Below, in pieces: positions 10,689 to 22,600 of a DNA stretch of 64,000 nucleotides. The notes below the pieces were generated by a model. That model had not been told where the DNA came from and did not search any database. It saw only the letters and a program-made list of their open reading frames with translations. The position numbers and the translations under genes were made by a program. Position 1 is the stretch's first letter; the number at the start of each line of letters is the position of its first letter. The stretch is from the NCBI RefSeq assembly GCF_022370755.2, contig NZ_CP092364.2:3100001-3164000 (forward strand). Reading direction: 5' to 3'. Source of the stretch: Mycolicibacterium goodii. GTDB taxonomy: Bacteria; Actinomycetota; Actinomycetes; Mycobacteriales; Mycobacteriaceae.

Positions 10689-13600
10689 CCACCAATCCGA
10701 CACGACGGTTCTTGTCCATCGACCTGCTCGGTGAGGACGAGCACACTCGGCTCGATGAGTTCGGTCATCGGTCGGTGTTGACTCAGCCGGTGGCACCGGT
10801 GTCGATCCCGGAGTTGTTCACCGCGTGGGCGGTTCGCTCACCCGAGGCAAATGCCGTGACATGCGATGGCCGCTCGATGACCTACCGCGAACTCGATGAG
10901 GCATCGAACCGACTGGCCCACCTATTGTCTGGGTACGGTGCCGGGCCCGGCCAATGCGTCGCTCTACTGCTGCCCCGTTGTGTCGACGCCATCACCGCCA
11001 TCCTCGCGATCCTCAAAACCGGCGCGGCCTACCTGCCCATCGACCCCGCCACACCCGACACCCGCATCGAATTCATCCACACCGACGCCACACCCATCGC
11101 CACCATCACCACCCCCACACTGCACCCACCGGTGGCAGCGTGCGGCGTACCCCTCATCGACACCAACGACCCTCGCCTTCACACCTGCCCCGATACCCCG
11201 CTCCCACCGCCGGCGCCCGACGACATCGCCCACATCATCTACACCTCCGGCACCACCGGAACCCCCAAAGGCGTCGCCGTCACCCACCACAACATCACCC
11301 GCCTGTTCGACCACCTCACCATCGGCATCGACCTCAACCCCGACCAGGTCTGGACCCAATGCCACTCCTACGCCTTCGACTACTCCGTCTGGGAAATCTG
11401 GGGCCCACTACTGCACGGCGCACGACTCGTCATCGTCCCCGAACACATCACCACCTCACCGGCCGACCTCCACCAACTACTGATCCACGAACACGTCACC
11501 ATATGGAGCCAAACCCCCACCGCCCTGGCCGCCCAAACCCCCGACGACCTCCCACCCCTCACACTCATGGCCGCCGGCGAAACCTGCCCCACCGACGTCG
11601 TCAACCACTGGGCACCCGGACGACTCATGATCAACGGCTACGGCCCCACCGAAACCACCATCTACGCCACCATCAGCCACCCACTCACACCCGGAGCGGA
11701 CACCGTCCCCATCGGGGTGCCCGTGCCCGGCACCGCCCTGTTCGTCCTCGACGAACTCCTCCAACCCCTCGCCCCCGGCGTGACCGGCGAACTCTACGTC
11801 GCCGGCCACGGCGTCAGCATCGGCTACCTCCACCGGGCCGGACTCACCGCCTCCCGATTCCTCGCCTGCCCCTACGGCCCACCCGGCACCCGCATGTACC
11901 GCACCGGCGACCTCGTCCACTGGGGCACCGACGGCCAACTGCACTACCACGGCCGCACCGACCACCAAATCAAAATCCGCGGCTACCGCATCGAACTCGA
12001 CGAAATCCGCCACGCTCTCACCACACTCGACGGTGTCACCCACGCCGCCGTCACCACCCGCGAAGACACCCCCGGCGACAAACGCCTCATCGGCTACATC
12101 ACCGGAACCGCCGACCCCACCCACGCACGCACCACCCTCGCCGAACAACTCCCCACCTACATGGTCCCCGCCACCATCGTCGCGCTCGACACCCTGCCAC
12201 TGACCACCAACGGAAAACTCGACACCCGCGCCCTGCCCGCCCCCCAATACCAAAGTGCCAACCACCACCGCGCCCCCACCAACCCCATCGAAGACATCCT
12301 CACCGGCATCTACACCCACATCCTCGGCATCGACCACATCAGCATCGACGACTCCTTCTTCGACCTCGGCGGAGACTCACTATCCGCCATGCGCCTCATC
12401 GCCGCCATCAACACCACCCTCGACACCGACCTGAGCGTGCACACCCTGTTCGACGCACCCACCGTCGCACAACTGGCACCGCGGATCAGTCGAGTAACCG
12501 GCCGGCGTAAGCCACTGGTGGCCGGTATGCGACCCGCGATCGTGCCCGTGTCGTTTGCCCAGAACCGGTTGTGGTTCATCGACCAGTTACACGGCCCGTC
12601 AGCGGCTTTCAACATGCCGGTGGCGTTGCGGTTGCACGGATGCCTCGACGTCGACGCACTCGCTGCGGCGTTGGCCGACGTGGTGGCCCGTCACGAAAGC
12701 CTGCGCACCCTGATCACCGCCCCGGATGGTGTACCTCACCAGCAGGTGGTTCCTGCCGACGACGCAGAGTTCGGATGGGAGGTCATCGATGCCCACGGGT
12801 GGCCGCAAACCCGACTCGACCAGGCCATCGAAGAGGCGGCGCGCCGTACCTTCGACCTGGAAGCCCAGATACCGCTGAGGGCAACTCTTTTCCACGTCAA
12901 CGATGACGAATACGTGTTGGTGGGCGTGGTTCACCACATCGCCGCCGACGGTTGGTCGATTGCGCCGCTCGTGCGTGATCTGGGAATGGCGTATGACGCC
13001 CGGTGTGCCGCGCGAGGCCCGGACTGGGCTCCATTACCGGTGCAGTATGTCGATTACGCGTTGTGGCAACGTGAACAGTTCGGCGATCTCGACGACGCCG
13101 AGAGCCCCGTCGCCACCCAACTGGCCTATTGGCGGGACGCATTGGACGGGCTGCCAGAACGCCTGCAATTGCCCACTGATCGGCCGTATCCGCCGGTCGC
13201 CGATCAGCGCGGCTCGCGGGTGTCCGTCGACTGGTCGGTGGCGCTTCAGCAGCAGGTTTGCGAGACGGCCCGTCAGCACAATGCGACCAGCTTCATGGTG
13301 ATCCAGGCCGCCCTGGCTGTACTGCTGTCACGCCTGAGCGGGAGTTCCGATGTCGCAGTCGGTTTCCCGGTCGCCGGACGCACCGACCCCGCACTCGACG
13401 AGCTGATCGGGTTCTTTGTCAACACCTTGGTGCTGCGTACCGACCTGACCGGCGACCCCACCATCACCGAACTCATCAGCCAGGTACGTCAACGCAGCCT
13501 CGCCGCCTACGATCACCAGGACGTCCCCTTCGAGGTCGTCGTCGAACACCTCAATCCCGCCCGGTCTCTGACCCATCACCCGCTTTTCCAGGTGATGCTG

Positions 13601-16600
13601 TCCTGGCAGAACCTCCCCGGGCACGGCGGCAACCACCAGGCAACTCGATTGGCGTTGGGCGATCTGCAGGTGACGCAGATGCCGATCGACACCCACACAT
13701 CGCGCGTGGATCTGTCGTTCTCCCTGGCTGAACGGTTCACCGATTCCGGTGGACCCGCGGGGATCGGCGGTGCGGTGGAGTATCGCACCGACGTGTTCGA
13801 CTCGGCCACCATCCACAGTCTCATCGAGCGGCTCCAACGCGTACTGGTGGCGATGACCTCCGACCCCGCGCAGCGCCTGTCGTCACTGGATGTGCTCGAT
13901 GGCGGTGAGCATGCCCGGCTGGACGAACTCGGCAACCGCGCCGCATTGTTCACCGTCGAACCGATGCCGGAGACCGTTCCGGAGTCGATCGCCGGCCACG
14001 CGGTGCGCACGCCGCGCGATATTGCGATCCGTGACGGCGGCCGCTCGTTGACCTACCGCGGGCTCGACGAGGCGGCGAACCGGTTGGCACACCTGCTTGC
14101 CGCTGACGGAGTGCGGGCGGGTTCGTGTGTGGCGCTGCTGTTGGAACGGTCGGCACACGCGGTCGTCGCGATGTTGGGAGTGCTCAAGTCCGGAGCTGCC
14201 TATCTGGCAATCGATCCAGCGCTACCCGACGTCCGGATCGAGTTCATGATCAGCGACGCCGCGCCAATCGTCGCGATCACCACTGCGGGCCTGCGGTCAC
14301 GCCTGCACGGCTTAGATCTGCCGGTCATCGACATCGACGATCCCGCCGTGGACAGACAGCCCAGTGCACCACTGCCGGCACCTGCCCTCGACGACATCGC
14401 GTATCTCATCTACACCTCGGGCACCACCGGTGTGCCCAAAGGCGTTGCCATCACTCACCGCAACCTGACCCACCTGGCGCAGTCACCGGCCCCCGGTCTC
14501 GACGGCCCACAAATATGGACCCAATGTCATTCCTACGCCTTCGATTTCTCGGTGTGGGAGATCTGGGCAGCACTGCTCGGCGGTGGGCGCCTGGTGATCG
14601 TGCCCGAGGAGGTCGTGACATCACCAGAAGATTTACGGGCCTTGCTGGTCAGCGAACACGTCACCGTGCTCACCCAGACCCCTTCTGCCGTGGCCGCTCT
14701 CGAGCCGCAGGGGCTCGATTCGGTGGCATTACTGCTCGGCGGCGAGGCGTGTCCTGCCGAGGTGGTCGATCAGTGGGCCCCCGGGCGGGTGATGATCAAC
14801 GCGTACGGACCCACCGAAGCCACGGTGTACGCATCGATGAGCGCTCCGCTCACCGCGGGTTCGGGTGCTGCGCCGATCGGGGCGCCGGTGCCGACCACGG
14901 CGTTGTTCGTCCTCGATGAATGGTTGCGTCCGGTTCCGACCGGCGTCGTCGGCGAGTTGTATGTCGCGGGTCGCGGCGTGGGAGTCGGCTATATCGGTCG
15001 CACCGGGCTGACTGCCTCCCGATTCCTGGCGTGCCCGTTCGGAACACCGGGGGCGCGCATGTATCGCACCGGAGACCTCGTCCGCTGGGGCGCCAACGGG
15101 CAATTGCACTATCTGGGCCGCGCCGACAACCAGGTCAAGATTCGAGGCTACCGCGTCGAACTCGGCGAAATCCAGACCGCGCTGGCCGCACTTGAGGGAG
15201 TCGGTCAGGCGGTGGTGATCGCTCGCGAGGACCGCGCCGGTGACAAACGCCTGGTCGGTTACGTCACGGGGACCGCTGACCCCATCGACGCGCGTGCTCA
15301 ACTGGCCCAACAACTCCCGTCATACATGGTTCCGAGCGCGGTGGTGGTTCTCGATGCGTTGCCCCTGACGGTCAGCAACAAGCTCGACACCCGCGCGCTT
15401 CCCGCGCCGGAGTATCAGGCTGCCGACCATTACGTCGCGCCCGCCGACGCTGTCGAGGCAGTCCTGGCCGGCATCTACGCCCAGGTGCTGGGGCTGGAGC
15501 GGGTCGGGGTCGACGAGTCGTTCTTCGATCTCGGTGGCGACAGTATTTTGTCGATGCAAGTGGTGGCTCAGGCGCGCGCGGCCGGGCTGACGTGCCGCCC
15601 GCGTGACATCTTCGTCGAGCAGACCGTGGCCCGACTGGCCCGAGTGGTCGCGGTGACCGACCGTCAGGCGGGGCCGGTCGATGACGGTGCCGGGCCGGTG
15701 ATTCCCACGCCGATCATGCACTGGCTCAACGCCATAGACGGTCCCATCGAACAGTTCAACCAGACAATGGTGGTCCAGTCACCACGCGGGGTGGCCCACG
15801 CCGACGTGGTGACCGTTCTTCAAGCCCTGCTCGACCACCACGCCATGCTGCGCCTGCACGCCGAAAACAACGGCGGGACCTGGACACTCACCCTCCCCGA
15901 ACCCGGCGCCATCAGCGCCGATACCTGCCTGACCACCGTCGACACACTCTCCGCCGACGCGCTCTCACAAGCCAGATCCCAGCTCAACCCTGCCCGCGGA
16001 GCAGTCGTACGTGCGCTGTGGGCCACCGGCACAGGCCAACTCGCACTGATCATCCACCATCTGGCCGTCGACGCAGTCTCCTGGCGAATCCTGCTGGAAG
16101 ACCTCAACATCGCCTGGGCACAGCACCGTGACGGCCAACCGATCGCCCTACCTGCGGTACGGACCTCATTTGCACGCTGGGCATCGCTGATCGACGAATA
16201 TTCCCGTTTGCCAGCGGTCACCACCCAGGCCGAACAATGGCAAGAAGTGTCGGCGACCCCGCCCTCGTTGCCGGCGGTACAGCCCGCGCTGGATACCTAC
16301 GCCGGTGCCGGGCATCTCACGGCATCACTGGACGCCGATACAACGCAACGACTGCTCGGCGAGGTTCCCGCAGCGTTCCACACCGGCGTCCAGGACATTC
16401 TATTGATCGCCTTTGCGCTGGCCTGCCGTGAATTCCTCGCCACCAGCGGGTCGATAGGGATCGATGTAGAAGCCCACGGCCGCCAGGATGACCTGGCCGA
16501 CAACCTGGACCTGTCCCGCACCGTGGGCTGGTTCACCATGAAATACCCTGTGGCGCTGAGTATCGGTGAGTTGCGTTGGGACCATGTGCTGACCGGGGAC

Positions 16601-19600
16601 GCCTCCCTGGGGCCGATCATCAAGCATGCCAAAGAGCAGTTGCGTGCACTGCCCGACCCCCTGACCTACGGGCCGCTGCGCTACCTCAACACCGACGTCG
16701 ACCTGTCCGGGCCCGACCCGACCATCGGTTTCAACTATCTGGGCCGACTGGGTGCTGCCACCGGCGAGCTCCCCCAGGAACTGTGGCGCGTGAGCCACGA
16801 CGGTGTACCGCTGTCTGCCACCGCTGTGCCCATGCCGCTGGCGCACACATTGGAACTCAACGCCGGCGCTGTCGAATCGGACTCCGGGCCACACCTGCAA
16901 GCGACGTGGACCTGGGCGCCGTCGGCACTCGATCACGCCCAGATCGGCAGGCTCAGCCAATTGTGGTTCGACGCCCTGGCCGGCATCTGCACCCACGTCC
17001 GAAACGGCGGCGGCGGACTCACACCCTCCGACATCGCCCCGGCACGCCTCACACAGACCCAGATCGACCAACTGCAGCAGCAGTACCGCATCGCCGACAT
17101 CCTGCCGCTCACACCCCTGCAAAAGGGACTGCTCTTCCACGCGGGCGCCGTTGCGGAGCTCGGTGATCTCTACGCGATGCAGCTCGACATCACCATCGCC
17201 GGTCCACTCGATACCGAGCGCCTGCACGACGCGGTGCACACCGTGGTCGCACGCCACGCCAACCTGGCCGCCCGCTTCTGCCTACAGTTCGACCAACCGG
17301 TGCAGGTCATCCCCGCCGACCCTGAAATCCCTTGGCAGTATCTTGAGCTCGACGACGCCACCGAAGATCAGATCCAGCAAGTTTGTGCGGCCGAACGCAC
17401 CGCAGTCGGCGACCTCGGACACGGACCGGTCTTCCGAATAGCCGTGATCCGCACTGCGCCAGAACAGTACCGGGTCGTGCTGACCAACCACCACATCGTG
17501 CTCGACGGCTGGTCACTACCGATCCTGCTGGGCGAGATCTTCGGCAGTTACCACGGCCAACGATTGCCGGCCGCGACACCGTATCGCCGCTTCGTCACCT
17601 GGCTCGCCGAACGAGATCTCGACGCGGCCCGCACCGCCTGGTGCGAGGTGCTCGACGGGTTCGACAGGCCTACCCTCGTCGGGCGATCGAGCACGCTTGA
17701 GGCAGGGCACCACGTGATTTCGTCTCGTGTGCCCGAGCAGACCGCCCGTGCACTGGCAGGTCTCGCGCGGTCGTGTCACACCACCGTCAACACCGTGCTA
17801 CAGGCCGCGTGGGCGCAGGTACTGACGGGACTGACCGGCCATCACGATGTTGTGTTCGGCACCGCGGTGTCCGGACGACCCACCGATCTACCCGGCGCAG
17901 AGACCATGGTGGGCCTGATGATCAACACCGTCCCGGTGCGCGCGACCATCAGACCGACCACCACTGTCGAAGACCTGATCCACCAACTCCACAACGCACA
18001 CCACCACACCCTCGACCATCAGCATTTGGCGCTCAACGAGATTCACCGCGCCACCGGACACGACCAACTCTTCGACACCCTGTTCGTCTACGAGAACTAC
18101 CCGATCGACACCCATGCGTCGCTCGACTTCCGCGAACTGGCCATCACCGGGTTCGCGAGCCGCGAATCCACCCACTACCCGTTGACGATGCAAGTCACCC
18201 CAGGAGATGAACTCCGTCTGCGCATCGAGTACGCCACCGACGTGTTCGATCCGGCGAGCATCGACTCATTGATCAACCGGTTGCAGCGTGTGCTGGCAGC
18301 CATGACCGACGACCCCACCCGAGTGGTGACGACCATCGACATGCTGTCCGCCGATGAACACACCCACCTCGATCAACTCGGTCATCGGTCGGTGTTGACT
18401 CAGCCGGTGGCGCCGGTGTCGATCCCGGAGTTGTTCACCGCGTGGGCGGTTCGCTCACCCGAGGCAATTGCCGTGACATGCGATGGCCGCTCGATGACCT
18501 ACCGCGAACTCGATGAGGCATCGAACCGACTGGCCCACCTATTGTCTGGGTACGGTGCCGGGCCCGGCCAATGCGTCGCTCTACTGCTGCCCCGTTGTGT
18601 CGACGCCATCACCGCCATCCTCGCGATCCTCAAAACCGGCGCGGCCTACCTGCCCATCGACCCCGCCACACCCGACACCCGCATCGAATTCATCCACACC
18701 GACGCCACACCCATCGCCACCATCACCACCCCCACACTGCACCCACCGGTGGCAGCGTGCGGCGTACCCCTCATCGACACCAACGACCCTCGCCTTCACA
18801 CCTGCCCCGATACCCCGCTCCCACCGCCGGCGCCCGACGACATCGCCCACATCATCTACACCTCCGGCACCACCGGAACCCCCAAAGGCGTCGCCGTCAC
18901 CCACCACAACATCACCCGCCTGTTCGACCACCTCACCATCGGCATCGACCTCAACCCCGACCAGGTCTGGACCCAATGCCACTCCTACGCCTTCGACTAC
19001 TCCGTCTGGGAAATCTGGGGCCCACTACTGCACGGCGCACGACTCGTCATCGTCCCCGAACACATCACCACCTCACCGGCCGACCTCCACCAACTACTGA
19101 TCCACGAACACGTCACCATATGGAGCCAAACCCCCACCGCCCTGGCCGCCCAAACCCCCGACGACCTCCCACCCCTCACACTCATGGCCGCCGGCGAAAC
19201 CTGCCCCACCGACGTCGTCAACCACTGGGCACCCGGACGACTCATGATCAACGGCTACGGCCCCACCGAAACCACCATCTACGCCACCATCAGCCACCCA
19301 CTCACACCCGGAGCGGACACCGTCCCCATCGGGGTGCCCGTGCCCGGCACCGCCCTGTTCGTCCTCGACGAACTCCTCCAACCCCTCGCCCCCGGCGTGA
19401 CCGGCGAACTCTACGTCGCCGGCCACGGCGTCAGCATCGGCTACCTCCACCGGGCCGGACTCACCGCCTCCCGATTCCTCGCCTGCCCCTACGGCCCACC
19501 CGGCACCCGCATGTACCGCACCGGCGACCTCGTCCACTGGGGCACCGACGGCCAACTGCACTACCACGGCCGCACCGACCACCAAATCAAAATCCGCGGC

Positions 19601-22600
19601 TACCGCATCGAACTCGACGAAATCCGCCACGCTCTCACCACACTCGACGGTGTCACCCACGCCGCCGTCACCACCCGCGAAGACACCCCCGGCGACAAAC
19701 GCCTCATCGGCTACATCACCGGAACCGCCGACCCCACCCACGCACGCACCACCCTCGCCGAACAACTCCCCACCTACATGGTCCCCGCCACCATCGTCGC
19801 GCTCGACACCCTGCCACTGACCACCAACGGAAAACTCGACACCCGCGCCCTGCCCGCCCCCCAATACCAAAGTGCCAACCACCACCGCGCCCCCACCAAC
19901 CCCATCGAAGACATCCTCACCGGCATCTACACCCACATCCTCGGCATCGACCACATCAGCATCGACGACTCCTTCTTCGACCTCGGCGGAGACTCACTAT
20001 CCGCCATGCGCCTCATCGCCGCCATCAACACCCGCTTCAGCACCGACCTGTCGGTACGGACACTGTTCGACGCACCGACCGTCGCACAACTGGCACCCCG
20101 GATAGCCAAGGCCGGGAGGCGGCGACAGCCGTTCGCGGTCGGCGAAGGGCCCGCAGTGGTCCCGCTCTCGTTCGCGCAGAGCCGGATGTGGTTCCTCAAT
20201 CGGTTCGAGGGTGGGGCGCCAACCTACAACCTGCCGATCGCTTTTCGCGTGAGCGGCGCGCTGGACGTCGAGGCGCTCGATGCGGCCCTCGATGATGTCA
20301 TCGCGCGGCACGAGTCGCTACGCACCATTTTCCCCGACATCGACGGCGTGCCCTTCCAAGAGGTGTTGCCGGCCCGGACCGGCATGTGGCGACGCGGCGG
20401 CGCGGCGACAGTATCGCTGCCTGAACAGGACGTGGCCGGTGAACTGCTGGCGCTGGCTGGATATCGGTTCGATCTGTCGGTGGAGATCCCGATCCGGGCT
20501 CAGATCTATTCGATCGGACCCGAACTGCATGTCGTGGGAATCGTGGTGCACCACATTGCCTTTGACGGGTGGTCGCTGGCCCCGATGTTCCGTGACCTGA
20601 GTGCGGCCTATCAAGCGAGACGCCGCGGCCACGCCCCGCACTGGGAGCCGTTGGGGGTGCAATACACCGACTACACAGTGTGGCAACAGAAGGTGTTGGG
20701 AGCGGAGTCCGATCCGGACAGTGTGATCTCCCAGCAACTGAGGTACTGGCGCGAGGAGTTGGCGGACCTGGCGGACGTGGTGTCGCTGCCGGCGGATCGG
20801 GCCCGCCCGCCGGTGGCCGGCTACCGCGGTGGCAGCATCGATATGCGTATCGATGCTCAGACATGGGCCGGGGTCAAAGCGCTTGCCGCAACACAGAATG
20901 TGACACCATCGATGGTGCTACAGGCAGCCGTTTCGGTACTGCTGCACCGGGTCGGGATGGGTGACGACGTGGTGATGGGCACGCCGATCGCCGGGCGGTC
21001 GGACGAGGCACTGGCAGATCTGATCGGGTTCTTCGTCAACACGTGGGTGTTACGCGTGCACGTCGATTCGGCGAGCCGATTCAGCGATGTGCTCCAACGG
21101 GTGCGCCAGAAGGCGCTGAATGCCTACGACAACCAGGATGTTCCGTTCGAGCGGCTGGTCGAGCAGCTCAACCCCGTGCGCTCCACGTCTCATCACCCAC
21201 TGTTCCAGGTGTTCATGGCATTCCAGAACAACGTGCGTCCCGAGGTTTTGGCGTTCGACGACCTCAGCGCCGAGCCGCTGTCGACATTGACCGGCACCGC
21301 CAAGTTCGACCTGGAGTTCGAGTTCAGTGAGGCAGCGACCGACGATCCTGCCGGTACGACGGCGGCCGGCGTGGTGACCTATGCGACGGACCTCTTCGAC
21401 CGCACCACCATCGAGCGGCTGGTCACGTGGTTCGGGCGTGTGCTTGACGCGGTGGTGACAGATGAGTCGGTCGTGGTGGGTGACATCCCGTTGCTCGATC
21501 CCGGTGAACGTGTTCTGCTGCAGTCGGTTTGGGCAGGGACCGGCACGGAAGCACGGGTGGGCCTGGCGCTCGACCTGTTGACGACGGCGGTGGCGGCCAA
21601 CCCCGACACGGTCGCGGTGATCGATGGTGCGCGTCAGGTGTCGTACCGCGAGCTCGACGAGTGGTCCACGCGGTTGGCGCGGGTACTGATCGAGGCGGGG
21701 GTCGGTCCCGAACGCGCGGTCGGCGTGGCGATCGGCCGGTGCCTGGAGTTGGTGGTGGCCTGGTGGGCCGTGATCAAGGCCGGCGGCGCGTATGTGCCGG
21801 TGGACTGCGCGTATCCGGCGGAGCGGGTCACCACGATGCTGCAGACGGTCGACGCCGTCTGTGTGATGACCTGCGGCACTGACAGCGTCGAGGGGGCCGG
21901 AGCGCTGCCGATACTGCGCATCGATGGTCTGGATCTGTCCGGACGATCGGCAGATCCGATCACCGACGCCGACCGGCCGGCACCGCTGATGGTCGACAAC
22001 ACCGCCTACGTGATGTTCACGTCTGGCTCCACCGGCGCCCCCAAAGCGGTCGCCGTCACCCACACCGGGTTGATGGGGGCGAGCACGCTGGCCGAGGTGT
22101 TCGGGCTGGGTCCGGGTTCACGGTTACTGATGGTTGCCGCACCGACCTTCGACGTGTCGATCGGCGAGTTGTTGTTGGCGGTCGCGGCGGGAGCGACACA
22201 GGTGGTCGCGCCGCCGGGCGCCTACGCGGGGGAAGCATTGACAGCGCTGATCGAAGATCAGCGGGTCAGCGCCGCGGTGTTCACGCCGACGGTGCTCGCG
22301 TCGCTGGGTGCTGTTCCTTTGGACGGGGTGCAGACACTGGCCACCATCGGGGAGGCTCTCCCCGGCGAGTTGGTTGCCAATCGGGCGCCGGGCCGGCACA
22401 TGTTCAACACCTACGGCCCCACCGAGACCACGATCTGGGTCACCTGCAGTGCACCGCTGTCGGCCGGCGAGCCGGTGCACGTGGGTGCGCCGATCCCGGG
22501 AGTGACGGCCCTGGTGCTCGACGCCAGGCTGAACCCGACCCCTGTCGGCGTGGTCGGTGAGCTCTATGTGGGCGGGTCGGCGCTGGCGCGCGGGTATGTG

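Noticed and set aside
10954..12510. Long open frames on both strands inside the A-domain repeat (Arg/Pro/His-rich, and Gly/Val/Asp-rich on the minus strand), repeated at 18571-20295 and 19094-19954
   Set aside because: They are phase-shifted or antisense shadows of the NRPS reading frame caused by extreme C richness. They have no RBS or plausible protein composition and duplicate only because the DNA duplicates.
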